DNA of 64,000 nt from Volvox africanus (lineage: Eukaryota; Chlorophyta; Chlorophyceae; Chlamydomonadales; Volvocaceae). Under the pieces are notes generated by a model. That model was not told where the DNA came from, ran no database searches, and worked only from the letters and a program-made list of their open reading frames with translations. Position 1 is the stretch's first letter, and each line of letters opens with the position of its first letter. The position numbers were made by a program, and so were the translations under genes. The DNA is taken from the NCBI GenBank assembly GCA_030268105.1, contig BSDZ01000022.1:186001-250000 (forward strand), in the 5' to 3' direction. Shown one piece after another: positions 10,322 through 20,595 of the stretch.

Positions 10322-13300
10322 TCAGAGAGGTCCGTCCTTAGACTGTGCCCGCAGCCTAGCTTCATCAAGCAGGGGTTTCATGTCAGGGGTGAAGTTACGT
10401 GCCGGTTCCCAGCTATTGTGCTCAGACGAATACCCAGACCACTTAACCAGGTACTCATGTACGTTACGCTTACACCTGCCCTTGCCAACACGTCGTGCAC
10501 GGTATTCCAGGATACGTTCGACAGCATACAGGGTCTGCTTACCCGATAACCAGGTAGAGGGATTAGCTTCCGTAACAGGAGGGATGCTATCGTTAGCCTC
10601 AGGCAGAGTACCCCGATATGGACGTAGGAGAGATACATGAAATGTGGGATGAATGCGTAGGTCAGATGGGAGTTGTAACTCTACAGCCACCGACCCTACC
10701 ATGCGTACGACAGGATGAGGCCCCACAAAGCACGGTAATAACTTGTGAGACCCATCAGCCAGGGAACGAAGGTTTTTTGTGCTCAACATAACCAGCTGGC
10801 CCTTAGTGAACGTGACGTCCTTTTTGGACTTGTTATAATAGTCCATAGCCCGTTGCTGTGCAGCTTCCAGGCAAGCTTTAGCGTCAGTTAGACAGGACAC
10901 GAAAGACTTAGCAAACGTTTTTGCAGCTGGGACATTTACGTCCAACTCCCGCCAAACAGGCAAAGCAGGGTTAAAACCGTAATTCAGGAAAAACGGACTA
11001 TTACCAACGGACCGGTTAGTAGCATTATTAATGGCAAACTCAGCAGCGGTTAGGTAGGTATCCCATGCAGTAGGGGTGCGTCCTGCAAAGTTACGGAGCA
11101 TATCACCCAGGACACCGTTAACACGCTCTGTTTGCCCATCAGATTGGGGGTGGTAGGCGGTGGACAGGTTCACCCGCATTCCTACCAGAGTCCCCAGGGC
11201 GCCCCAAAACTTACTTGCAAATTGAGTGCCGCGGTCAGATACCACGGACTTGGGGACCCCATGCAAACGTACCACATTGTCAAAGAATAGACGGGCCGTT
11301 TGCTCAGCTGTGCAGGATGATGTCGTGGGGGCCAGGTGGACCATCTTAGTGAAACGGTCGACCAGGACCAGCACGGCGCCGTATCCTCCCTCAGTTTTGG
11401 GCAGCGCAACAATAAAGTCCATAGAAACGCTTTCCCACGGAGCGTCAGGAATAGGAAGAGGTTGGAGATGCCCATGTGATTTACCAGACTGGGCCTTATT
11501 GTGCTGGCACAGGTCACAACATAGGACATAATTTTCAGTATCCTTAGCCATGCGGGGCCACCAGAATTGACGCTGCAAAAGCTCCAGTAACCGCGTGCAG
11601 CCAGGATGCCCAGCAAGAGGGCCGTCATGAAAACGTGAGAGAAGTTCACGACGTAATGAATCGTCGTTAGGTACGACAATCTGACGGTGGGATCCTTCCG
11701 ATTGGATCCATAAGCCATGCTCCTGTACCAAGTGCCCCGTGTTGTTGTGAATTGTGAACCACGGGTCGGCTGCATAAGCCTGTTTCAAGCGCTTGGTAAA
11801 ATCGGAGGGCACGAAGTTAGGTTTTGCCTGAGACCTACTCCGTGTGCTTACCGCCAGAATGGCTGCATGCAGTGAGGGGTGCCTACTGAGAGCATCAGCT
11901 ATGTTAAGTGAGCCGCTCAGGTACTCCCAATCAAAGTTAAACCGTGCCAGGTATTCCATCCAGCGGGCCTGGCGTCGGTTAAGGGAGGGCACACCTTGCA
12001 GAAACGTAAGGGGCAAAAGGCCGGCCCTCAAGGTAACATCGCCATTCCTTCAAGGCATGTAGGACCGCCAGAAATTCCTGTTCCCCAGTGGTATAACGGG
12101 TTTCAGCCCCCGAAAACTTCTTACTCGTGTATGCAATGGGGCGTCCCTGCTGCAACAGAACTGCCCCCGTCCCATGTATAGATGCATCAGTTATGACCTC
12201 TACACGGAACGGCAATGAGTAGTCAGGGAAGTGCAGGATAATATCATCAGAGATAGCACGCTTCAAAGCATCAAAAGCTTCTTGGCATGCGGGGGTCCAG
12301 GCCTCAGGTGAAGAGAAGGCTCCCTTACGTGTGAGGTTTGTTAGCGGTGCAGCAATGACTGAGTAGCGCTCTATGAACTTACGAAAGTAGTTGGTTAGGC
12401 CCAAAAACTTACGCAGTTCCTGAAGGTTGGAGGGCACTGGCCAATCCCAAACAACAGCAGTTTTCGGGGGGTCCATCCGTATGCCACCCTAGACACTATA
12501 TGCCCCAGATACTCCACCTGTGGTTGTGCCCAGTGGCACTTAGAACGCTTAGCATACAGCTGCTCACGCCGCAGAACCTCAAAGACCAGGCGGAGGTGTT
12601 CTATGTGCTCCTCACGGGTCTTTGAAAACACCAGGATATCGTCCAGATAACAGATGACGAATTTGTCGATGTATGGCCTGAAGATGCGGTCCATGACGGC
12701 TTGGAACATTGCAGGGGCGTTTGTCAGTCCGAAACTAAGGACGGTATATTCAAAATGGCCAAACGGCGTACGGAAAGCCGTTTTAGGGATGTCAGATTCT
12801 GCTATACGAATCTGATTATACCCCTGCTGGAGGTCAATAGAGCTAAAGAATGCAGAATCTTTTAGCTTATCCAGCAGATCATCGACATGTGGGAGGGGGT
12901 AACGGTTCTTAACCGTTGCGGCATTTAACCCCCTATAGTCAATGCACATTCTCAGAGTCCCATCCTTCTTTCCCACAAACAGAATAGGGGCGGAGTATGG
13001 GGATGTGCTTGGCCGTATCATACCTTTTTTCAGCAGCTCAGTAACCTGTCGTTTGACCTCGTCCAGCTCCAAGGGGCTTAGCCGATACATGGGGCGGGAA
13101 ACGGGTACTGCACCAGGCACCAAAGGTATGGTGTGATCCACATGCCGCATTGGAGGCTTACCAGGGACCTCCTGGAATATATCTGCATATTCCTGTAACA
13201 GGGCCTCAAGCTCAGGGTCAGTGGCATCAGCTGGGATAGAAGTTGCATTCAGGTGCAACTTGGGCCGTACTAGTAAAGCATGGGCCCCCTTGCGAATCAT

Positions 13301-13709
13301 GCGAACTGCTGCTTTTCTGCCAACAACTTCAGGTTCAGTGTGCTGACAGATAGCAGTGGTTGCATAATTAAAGCAAGGCGCAGGTGTCATCTGATCTGGT
13401 GGCTGTCCGGCAGTAGTAAAGGGTACCTTGCAGACTAGATTCCCCTTGCGCAGGCGCAAAGATTTAGACTCATAGTCAAGGACAGCCCCATACTGTGCTA
13501 GCATGGAAGAACCCAAGATATACGTGGCAGCGTCAGTTAGCTCAGGCAACACGTATGGGCGGACATTTAACCTTAAAGGACCTGCAGATAGACGAAGATT
13601 AACCTGCCCCAAGATAGCCTGCTTACCCCCATCAGCAAGGGTAACTTCTGACCAGGAGCATGGGCTAGGTTTCAGGCCAAGCTGCGTAACCACTGATGCC
13701 CAAATGAAA
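10322..13709 (-). pseudogene. pol: Pol of element C: protease C-terminal part, reverse transcriptase, RNase H, integrase, chromodomain (broken)
   Basis: Three overlapping frames cover it on the minus strand: 13709-about 12490 (end of protease and most of the reverse transcriptase, with [11 protein letters not shown]), 12476-about 12010 (end of the reverse transcriptase and RNase H) and 12031-10322 (end of RNase H, integrase, chromodomain). The first break follows GHIVS. The second deletes the TLKTDHK segment of RNase H and so one of its catalytic Asp residues. The integrase part itself is undamaged: the zinc finger, SMDFIVALP, VVSDRGTQF and DGQTERVNG are present, and the chromodomain ends with [19 protein letters not shown] working copy would be near 1,350 residues. 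Confidence 0.9.
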
Positions 13710-14218
13710 TTGGGTTTGAGCGCGTTGCGCGGTTAGAGTGGCTTGAGCAGTTACCACAGAAAGACTTGAGAAGGCTTGAACGATTTCAGCGGAAGACTTG
13801 ACGAGACGTCCCAGGGAGGAACAGTCTCGATACCAGCTTGTTGTATATGGTACCCACGAAGGGTGGTATCAAAGGATACCGGTTGTTGTGCCAGAGCCCG
13901 ATGAAGTAGAGCCGCCGACTAGGTCGTACTTGAGAGACCATAAGGCCTCGAACCGGGCTTGACCTTCAGAAGTCACCACTACAACCGGAGATTCAGTGAA
14001 CCAGGAACCAGATGTTCCACCATTTACCATTCAGGCGGTAAATGGCCCATTCCATACAGGTTATGGAGTAACCGACAGGTTCGGATGTTTCAGGAAATCA
14101 GTTAGTATTGGTCGTCGACAGCCGAGACCAAATCCACAAATCGAATGCCAGACGGGAACATGAAACAGTTAATCTGATAATTAAATATATTATATCATAA
14201 CAAAATAAACAGATAATT
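13710..14218 (-). repeat. Extra LTR-plus-leader piece of element C lodged in its own protease gene
   Basis: Bases 13839-14218 match the C LTR without its last 40 or so bases, and 13710-13838 match the adjoining leader with its primer-binding site (compare 16918-17046). The piece lies in the same orientation as in the 5' end. It separates TAGRTFTAHV from NFIWASVVTQLG, exactly where the DTGAS motif should be, so that motif is replaced. No clean 5-bp duplication flanks it, so ordinary integration is unlikely. Confidence 0.85.
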
Positions 14219-14843
14219 GAACGTGTGCGGTGAACGTACGACCTGCAGTACTTACGGTGATCAGAGGTACGCCAGCACCTATCAGGGCAGCAGCTTTAGG
14301 CAAGCAGAGAACTGAAATACAGGGTTCAGTCTCAGGCAAGCCCTCCTGAACCGGTTTAGGAGCAGCAAACCAGACGTCAACAGAGTATGGGCTTCCAGGG
14401 AGCTGAACGACCTCACCTGCCATATCAAGGCTATGGAAAAGAGCCGTCCCTGGATTAAACCTTAAGACCCGTTGCATTCCCGACAGAAAAGAAGGGTTGC
14501 GTCGGGACACATACTCAGGCAGCAAGATGCATGCTGAGGTATCAGGGTGTTGACGTTTGCATGCCCTAAAGTGAGCTAATTGCTTCTGTAGCTCGCAGAG
14601 TGAAGAGGGAGTGAACAAGATAGTATGCCCACCCAAGTTAGCGGAGGATAGGGGGCGACCTTGAGGCTCAAACAGATTACAAAAGCCATCAAAGCCGGCA
14701 CGGACAGTTCGTGCATCAAAAGAAAAACGTCTCCCTATCACCTGCTCCACTTGGTTTAAAACAGAGGGCAAAAGAGCCCGTACTGCACGGCACTTTGCTA
14801 CCATCTGGCCCACAGCAAAGACCCCAGGTGGTGATCCCTCCAT
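14219..14843 (-). pseudogene. pol: N-terminal part of Pol of element C
   Basis: Reads MEGSPPGVFAVGQMVAKC and aligns with the N-terminal Pol region of family A ([11 protein letters not shown], later RALLPSVL and LFHSLDM). It runs up to the Gly-Arg-Thr of the protease, then enters the LTR piece at 14218. It lies 18 bp after the gag UAG in the same frame as gag. Confidence 0.82.
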
Positions 14844-14864
14844 ACCAGCCTGGGCAAGTTCCTA
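14823..14864 (-). promoter_or_regulatory. UAG with downstream stem at the gag/pol boundary, element C
   Basis: UAG at 14864-14862, a 7-base spacer GAACTTG, then CCCAGG (14854-14849) complementary to CCTGGG (14828-14823). An inner TGGT/ACCA pairing can extend the stem after one bulged base. The arrangement matches families A and B with compensating base changes. By analogy with gammaretroviral UAG readthrough, this is a candidate recoding signal. Confidence 0.6.
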
Positions 14865-16241
14865 GTGGTCCTTACCCTTATTTTTCTCCGCCCCCAGCAT
14901 TGGGCAGGAGTCGACCCTATGTTGGTCGGAACCGCAACGGAGGCACATCCCATGTTGTTTACGAAAATGGAACTCCCGTCTAGTACATTTGAATGTGGTT
15001 AGATACTCCGCCAGGTTCTGCTTAGGCCCCTTCTTCTGCACGTGGCCCCCTTTTGGGGCCAAGTGCCTCCCCTGCTGTCCGCCACCCCTCTTAGACTTAC
15101 CGGCGCCCTTAACCTGCCGCGGCTGATCCTTGTGCCCGGTGATGCCTGGACGAACGGATGCAGCCCGCGGTTTTTTGGTCGGGGGCGCCGGGGTCTCCTC
15201 GTCAGGGTCGTCGCAGGCCATGTCCTGTACCGACAGCATGTTCATTTTGGGACGGGCCAGTTTGTCAGATTCCCGTCGGGCCAGTAACCTAAGTTCAGCT
15301 CCCAGGGAGAACTGAACCAAGTCTGTATATGACTTAAAGGTTTTACCCGACAGGTCAGTTGCACAGTCCCCACTAAGGTCGGATGAGAGGCCCTGCTGAA
15401 ACCAAAACACACGCTCACTATCAGACAGGTCCGCAATGGGCGTGACAAGAGCCTCAAAGCGGCTCTGATAGGCAGAAACAGTTTCTCCAGGGCGCATGCG
15501 GTATTTGCCAGCATTTAATTTCAGGCGTGCCTCAGTGTCACGTGACTGGACCTGGGGTGCAAAACGGACAAGCAGTGCTTCTAGCAGTTCCTCAGATGTA
15601 TAGGAATCCCTTGCGTTAGTCCATTGATCGTGCCATAATCTTGCCGCGCCTTCAAAGGCAGTGGCCAAGAAAAGACGGCGCGTAGAGTCCTGTTGACCCC
15701 CATGGGCTGTGGCAAAGTAGTTCCTAACATTACGGACAAAGGCCCGTGTTAGAGGCGCAGCAACTCGTCCTAAATCAGAAAGCTTAACATCCGTAGGGAT
15801 ATTCAGCTTAGGCACTGCGATCGCTATTTTTATCACCTCGTCCTCATGTCCAGTATGAGGAGGCCCAGGTGGCCTGGAAGAGGTGCCCGCAACAGCAGCA
15901 CAAGTTGTTGCGGCAGCAGCGGGAGCCATCCCAGGAATATCCACGGCACCAGGTGTCAAATGGTTTGACACTACAGCAGGGCCATGAACATAAAAAGGGG
16001 ATGGGGCATAAATAGGTGATGTAGGTGCCTCAGGGGATGCTGTGCCGCCTTGCCTGGAAATAGCTGAAGGCTGGTTCGGAAGGTCGATACCACATGCCAC
16101 AGCAGCATTTGGTGGCTGTGTCAACCTAGAGAGCCATTCCCACCTATTCGCTTGGCTAGCATTAGCAGCAATCCGGCCAACAAACTGAAAGGTGTTGGCA
16201 GCAAGAGCCGAGACAGCATTCGCTAAGTTCGAGGCTTGCAT
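14862..16241 (-). CDS. gag: Gag of element C
   Basis: 459 residues, intact. The N-terminus (MQASNLANAVSALAANTF) is longer and Ala-rich compared with family A. The core (ARLWHDQWTNARDSYTSEELL, then YQSRFEALVTPIADLSDSER) matches the Gag core of A and B. A basic region rich in Lys, Gly and Gln precedes one zinc knuckle (CLRCGSDQHRVDSC), here with canonical CX2CX4HX4C spacing. The gene ends in UAG (14864-14862), and pol follows in frame behind a stem-loop. The protein would form the particle core; as the partner Pol is broken, it could only act in trans. Confidence 0.93.
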   Translation of the reverse strand: MQASNLANAVSALAANTFQFVGRIAANASQANRWEWLSRLTQPPNAAVACGIDLPNQPSAISRQGGTASPEAPTSPIYAPSPFYVHGPAVVSNHLTPGAVDIPGMAPAAAATTCAAVAGTSSRPPGPPHTGHEDEVIKIAIAVPKLNIPTDVKLSDLGRVAAPLTRAFVRNVRNYFATAHGGQQDSTRRLFLATAFEGAARLWHDQWTNARDSYTSEELLEALLVRFAPQVQSRDTEARLKLNAGKYRMRPGETVSAYQSRFEALVTPIADLSDSERVFWFQQGLSSDLSGDCATDLSGKTFKSYTDLVQFSLGAELRLLARRESDKLARPKMNMLSVQDMACDDPDEETPAPPTKKPRAASVRPGITGHKDQPRQVKGAGKSKRGGGQQGRHLAPKGGHVQKKGPKQNLAEYLTTFKCTRREFHFRKQHGMCLRCGSDQHRVDSCPMLGAEKNKGKDH

Positions 16242-17046
16242 ATTGTATGCCTGAAAGCCTAACAGATCGAACTGCGAGTGACTGTTCTGGCGAAAGGCAA
16301 AGCAAAGGCAAGGACCAGGGCCTACCCAACGCTTGGATGCCTTCGATGAACTTCAAAAATTTTGAAGTCCGCGCGTGAAGTTGATTTGCGATGGATCGGA
16401 GTGACTGGGCAGAAGTGCCGCTCCGACGGGTCTGAGGTGTTGACACTGCAGAAACACTCACGGCGGTTGGAACAAACACAATACCTTTCAAGTAATAGAG
16501 ATATATATGTATTAGTGGAAGCCGAAGTAAATTCACGAAGTCGACTCCTCGTCAGATTCGATGCGAAGGTACTATTGAACCCGCAACTACAGGGATTCCT
16601 CAGCAAAACTGCAATACAAGTTCTAGATAGAAAGCAGTGTTGCAGGAAGATATTACCTAACAGAGAAGGCAGAATTGTCTAGGTCGCGAGCCACATTGAC
16701 CGCGACTAACTTAGAGATTGACTTTAACAGAAAGCACAGCCGAACTCACAGAGAGCAGGTTCTAAGTGTCACTAGACTAATTTCGTGAATATTACAGACC
16801 GGTGGTAGCCGCAGCGAAAATGGCGGCGCTCAGCTCCTCAGGCAATGTCTCCATGTCCAGAGGGATGTCGGCAGGAGGAATATAATGGACGATGTCCATT
16901 TATAAAAGGGCAGCTTGAGTGGTTTGAGCGCGTTGCGCGGTTAGAGTGGCTTGAGCAGTTACCACAGAAAGACTTGAGAAGGCTTGAACGATTTCAGCGG
17001 AAGACTTGACGAGACGTCCCAGGGAGGAACAGTCTCGATACCAGCT
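16242..17046 (-). other. Leader of element C with leader ORF and primer-binding site
   Basis: The primer-binding site TGGTATCGAGACTG begins at 17043, three bases from the LTR. A 35-codon ORF (16899-16792) reads MDIVHYIPPADIPLDMETLP and ends in ATTGL-stop; its second half resembles the family A leader ORF (PLDT..EDL..AV..AA.SGL). Much further down, a splice-acceptor-like CTGCAG is followed by an open frame (VSTPQTRRSGTSAQSL to EGIQALG) that ends at a donor-like G|GTAGGC. Confidence 0.6.
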
Positions 17047-17468
17047 TGTTGTATATGGTACCCACGAAGGGTGGTATCAAAGGATACCGGTTGTTGTGCC
17101 AGAGCCCGATTAAGTAGAGCCGCCGACTAGGTCGTACTTGAGAGACCATAAGGCCTCGAGCCGGGCGTGACCTTCAGAAGTCACCACTACAACCGGAGAT
17201 TCAGTGAACCAGGAACCAGATGTTCCACTATTTACCATTCAGGCGGTAAATGGCCCATTCCATACAGGTTATGGAGTAACCGACAGGTTCGGATGTTTCA
17301 GGAAATCGGTTAGTATTGGTCGTCGACAGCCGAGACCAAATCCACAAATCGAATGCCAGATGGGAACATGAAACAGTTAATCTGATAATTAAATATATTA
17401 TATCATAACATAATAAACAGATAATTATTATACTTAATGGATTACCAAAATGCATTAAGGATACAACA
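17047..17468 (-). repeat. 5' LTR of element C
   Basis: 422 bp, nearly the same as 9831-10252, and followed by the GTACG duplication. A few substitutions separate the two LTRs. Confidence 0.95.
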
Positions 17469-18134
17469 GTACGCGGGTTCTATCACCGTTTACACCAAAG
17501 TAGACTGCAACTAATTTGAGCATCATGAAACATGATATGATTATATTAGCATGATATATTCGAGTATACCTAGCTAATCAGGCACGTTGCATTATCATCC
17601 ACGACATCGCGCTGTCGGTCAACATGTTTGACTCGAAGCTGATAACTAATGCGCGATCTATCTGTTGGCATAATATCTCACGTAATAATACTTTAAATAT
17701 TATTACCTCATCTGTGTCATAAACCATACGCGTATGCAAGAATGCGACGATCGAGATGGTTGGGTCGGCAACCGAATATCGATATTCGGACCTTCGCATA
17801 TTGCATGCGTTGCATCCATTAATATCACGGATTACGCGGTATTTAGAATAGTGCTACGAAGGTACTCACACTTGAGATCGAAATCCAGTGAGACCTGTAC
17901 TGCACATCGGTATCACGACGTGATAGGTGTGAGGATGGCCGCCTAGAGACCGAAGTCGGCTCGACGCTACTTTGGATTAAGTACTCGTGTACTTAACATA
18001 ATCTAATTCAGATACATACGTTTTATGCATTTATATTCGGCCTGAGCTATTCCAGCATAGCATCTTCAGCCGTATGATGAACATTGCCCGCGGGGTCTGA
18101 GGGCCGACTACCCATTTGTAACGAAGGCTATTGT
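17469..18134 (+). repeat. Remainder of the chimeric element's family B 3' LTR
   Basis: Begins with the GTACG duplication and continues CGGGTTCTATCACCG, aligning with the LTRs of element B (21380, 28017). The match ends after GCTATTGT at about 18134, so roughly the last 130 bp of the LTR are missing. It keeps hairpins such as TAAGTAC with GTACTTA. Confidence 0.85.
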
Positions 18135-18274
18135 GGAACGCGTGTACCTGGTTAAAGTTGGATTCTGGAATCTAAAGGGCTCTTTCCTTCCAGGACGTGG
18201 GGAACCCTGGCCCTGGGATGTGAGGACACATCCACGAGAAGGGGGATAATTGTAGTATCCTGGTATATCTACAA
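18135..18274 (+). mobile_element. 3' end of an unrelated LTR element (D): polypurine tract and LTR start
   Basis: GAGAAGGGGGATAAT (ending 18250) looks like a polypurine tract and is followed by TGTAGTATCC, a likely LTR start. A related copy, with the same GGGATGTGAGGACACATCCA stretch, sits in the leader of element H (32640-32730). Only about 140 bp are present and no coding region is seen. Confidence 0.5.
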
Positions 18275-18608
18275 ACACACTTTGTGTAACAGGGCAAATG
18301 GCGCAGAAGCGCCAGAAAGAGTGAATCTGAGTTGTCGTAATTTAGCTTTATATGACAATAACGTAATTGCGTAATAATAGATTAGTTATAATAGATCTAA
18401 CGCTTAGAACTTGGTCAAGTCGCATGGGACCACTTGAATGGGAGCATTCATACAACGGTGTCAGTTGTAGAATGCGCGCCAGTTTCGAATAGACGTAAGG
18501 CCCCCTTTTTGTACCAGGCAGCACTATTTAAGGCGCCTGGATAATTGAGACAGACACTTCTTCATTCTTTATAAGTCACTAGTATAATGTAACTAGCAAG
18601 GAGTCACC
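18275..18608 (+). repeat. Segment E, copy 1 (short form)
   Basis: Runs from ACACACTTTGTGTAAC to AAGGAGTCACC. It holds inverted repeats (GGCGC with GCGCC; TGAATG with CATTCA) and a TATTTAAGG box near its end. Copies 2 and 3 carry about 450 bp more between GTAGAATGC and GCCAGTTTCG. It is repeated at each boundary of the tRNA/U2 repeat. Function unknown. Confidence 0.75.
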
Positions 18609-18912
18609 GTTGCACTACGTGCCCTACGGCACAAAGACTCAGAGCTCGCCCATAGGTGAATCTGTAGCTGCGGGTGTGAGATTCTGGTTAAGTTGTAAAT
18701 GGCAAGGTTGGCTGTACATTTAGTCAAGGTGCTCCACACACGCACTTGGATGGAAGCATACATACAATGGCACGGCGGGAAAGATACGTCCATGGATGTC
18801 CATGGGGACGGAAGATCCGCATAGGGTATGCAGGCCCTCCAATCAAACCCTCCGTACCTAGATGAGATTGTACGGCAGATGATCATGAGCTACCTGCTTA
18901 GCTTCGCCCTCA

Positions 18913-18984
18913 GCCGTTGTAGCTCAGTGGTCGAGCGTTTGTCTTGTAAGCAAGAGGCCTCTGGTTCGATCCCAGACTGCGGCA
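18913..18984 (+). tRNA. tRNA-Thr (anticodon TGT), copy 1
   Basis: 72 bases folding as a cloverleaf: acceptor GCCGTTG/CTGCGGC (one T-T mismatch at the sixth pair), D stem GCTC/GAGC, anticodon stem TTTGT/GCAAG around loop CTTGTAA, and T stem TCTGG/CCAGA with loop TTCGATC. The A box (TAGCTCAGTGG) and B box (GGTTCGATCCC) of the internal promoter are intact. It would read the Thr codon ACA. No T-run lies directly behind it; the first long one is near 19120, so expression is uncertain. Confidence 0.85.
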
Positions 18985-19257
18985 CGGGGTGACATCATCT
19001 TGTGCACAGATATCTTGACACACATACGCAACGACTGTGCACATCCTCAGCCGAGAAGATACATCCAATTGGCATGCGCAGAAACACGCTGCAGCAATCT
19101 TTGTATTTTCAACCCCGTATTTTTTGTTGATGGGTGAGTACCCGCATGCCAAAAGATGAGATAATTAATGTATTGCAGCTTGCACGCCATCGCTTACTCC
19201 AGGCATAGCAAACAACATAGCTAAAGGCCCTCCACCAGTCGTAATGCACGAGACAAT

Positions 19258-19305
19258 GCTTCTGCTTCTGCTTCTGCTGATGCTTCTGCTTCTGCTGCTG
19301 CTGCG
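19258..19305 (+). repeat. CTTCTG/CTG simple repeat
   Basis: GCTTCTGCTTCTGCTTCTGC and related triplets. The second F copy (29457-29505) has slightly different CTG numbers. Confidence 0.85.
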
Positions 19306-19319
19306 GGTGAGGATGTGAA

Positions 19320-19365
19320 GAGGACGAGGATGGGGATGAGGATGGGGATGAGGATGGGGATGATT
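19320..19365 (+). repeat. GAGGATGGGGAT minisatellite
   Basis: A 12-bp motif, GAGGATGGGGAT, repeated about three times. It occurs unchanged in the second F copy (29521-29564). Confidence 0.85.
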
Positions 19366-19425
19366 CGACCTACTTACCATGAAGAGGTCTTATTTACACG
19401 GCCTTATTTACAATCATCTGCTGGG

Positions 19426-19504
19426 TATGGTATGGTATGGTATGGTATGGTATGGTATGGTATGGTATGGTATGGTATGGTGTGGTATGGAATGGTATGG
19501 TATG
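19426..19504 (+). repeat. (TATGG)n microsatellite, about 15 units
   Basis: Perfect at first, then with TGTGG and AATGG variants near its end. The second F copy has 22 perfect units (29625-29734), which accounts for most of the length difference between the two F copies. Confidence 0.97.
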
Positions 19505-19842
19505 TACATATAATTTAACAAAAGACGGAACGTCATCTCACGACTAATTGCGAAAGAGGCCTTACAAAAGTTATCCGTCCAGTGCACCTTCCTAATACAG
19601 GGTGAACGAGCGAGACATCTGTTTGCATTGTGAAGTGTGTAAGTTGTCGATCGCCTGCTTCCAGTTGGTGAGCTTTGACTTCGATAGGTAAAATGCCATT
19701 CGTTCTTACATTATATTATGCAGCGACGTGTGTGCGGCGCTTGACTGATGATGTGTCATTTCGCTGAACCCACCATCGGCCAGGGTGGGTCATCATTCCC
19801 ATGCCATAGCGTGTGGCTTGTGCACCGTGCACCTTGACACTC

Positions 19843-20036
19843 ATACCTTTCTCGGCCTTTTGGCTCAGATCATGTGTAGTATCTGTTCTTATAAGCTTAA
19901 TCGCTTATATGGTCCTCATTGAGGACCTGCGATTAACTTCAATCTTTTTGGGGGACTCGTCAATGGTGAGCTTGCTCACTCGACATGTCAGCATGGTTGT
20001 GGCCTTACACTACCGCAACAGCCGTGCACCCGGTCC
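19843..20036 (+). ncRNA. U2: U2 spliceosomal snRNA gene, copy 1
   Basis: The first 23 bases, ATACCTTTCTCGG then CCTTTTGGCT, match the U2 5' end. The branch-point pairing region GTGTAGTATCTGTTCTTAT is exact. Stem IIa (ATAAG/CTTAT), stem IIb (GGTCCTCA/TGAGGACC) and an Sm site (AATCTTTTTGG) follow in the proper order. The 3' half can form further stems. Length about 194 bases, usual for U2. Two changes from common plant U2 lie in stem I (GGCTCAGATCATG). ACCCACCATCG about 76 bp upstream resembles the plant upstream sequence element; no convincing TATA box was found. The copy at 30077 is identical by eye. Confidence 0.9.
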
Positions 20037-20595
20037 AAGCAAAACCTGTGGATGGAACCGACAGGCCCACGCCACCGGAACACGCGCATGATAGCACAGA
20101 TGGGACACAGTCATGAATAGAACATAGCGAACCATCATGGATGGTTTAACAAACAAACAAGGATGAAGTGTACGTTCATTGCAACTTATTGTACATACGT
20201 AGATCAAGTGGTAGGTGCATGTGCTGCCTGAAATCAAACGCTGGCATGCATATGTGAAAGTACGTATCCACATAGAAGGAAATGTTGTATTAAGACGTGT
20301 GTGCCTTCCAGCTGCCCCAGCCACGCATGACACCTCGGATGCGCAGCTGAGATACGTCTAACGGCCTTTGTGCGTGTGTCTGCCATAACAAAAGGATGAT
20401 CATCTATTGGTGCGCGTTTCAGAAGCACTGTTATGTTAAATGACTGTTTCACTGTCTCAGTATGACGATGTGCAATACGATAGGTGTGTGAATGGGATGG
20501 TACGCAGGATAGATGTATGTGTGAGATGCAAGTAATGAAAAGGCGGGAGTATGTCAGACACAGTTGTAGTATGTCATCCACTTTCATGGTCCAAG

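Larger units (their letters stand above)
9831..17468 (-). mobile_element. Family C Ty3/gypsy chromovirus, complete, minus strand
   Basis: 7,638 bp flanked by GTACG at 9826-9830 and 17469-17473, so the insertion boundaries are exact. Both LTRs are 422 bp. Gag is intact. Pol has at least two frameshifts, and a 0.5-kb piece of the element's own LTR and leader sits in the protease. The polypurine tract GAGGGGGAAC (minus strand, 10265-10256) precedes the 3' LTR. It inserted four bases inside the start of a family B LTR. Confidence 0.95.
6501..18134 (+). mobile_element. Chimeric A/B element, internally deleted, with its 3' LTR split by element C
   Basis: The 5' LTR, leader and gag are family A. 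From 8720 onward the integrase, chromodomain, polypurine tract (GGGAGGGGGGATAG at 9807-9820) and 3' LTR are family B. Gag joins integrase at a GCG shared by both parents, removing the rest of gag, protease, reverse transcriptase and RNase H. The 3' LTR starts at 9822, is interrupted after 9 bp by element C (9831-17468 plus a GTACG duplication) and resumes at 17474. It stops at about 18134, before its normal end. It cannot move by itself. Confidence 0.85.
18609..20595 (+). repeat. Segment F, copy 1: tandem repeat unit carrying tRNA-Thr and U2 snRNA
   Basis: Starts GTTGCACTACGTGCC and ends just before ACACACTTTG of segment E. A second complete copy lies at 28802-30829 and a 94-bp third copy at 31613-31706. 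Together E and F form a head-to-tail repeat of about 2.8 kb. Outside the two RNA genes and simple repeats I see no coding sequence here. Confidence 0.85.

Noticed and set aside
18910..19152. Antisense 80-codon ORF ending RPLAYKTNARPLSYNG
   Set aside because: It is the reverse strand of the tRNA gene, a well-known false protein prediction.
19371..19384. ACTTACCATGAAG as a U1 snRNA 5' end
   Set aside because: Only a short match to the 5' splice-site pairing region; no U1 stems or Sm site follow.
19426..19504. Possible CRISPR-like array
   Set aside because: Uninterrupted pentamer microsatellite without spacers in a eukaryotic context.
19315..19518. ORF rich in Met-Gly and Trp-Tyr-Gly-Met repeats
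   Set aside because: Translation of the GATGGG and TATGG simple repeats.
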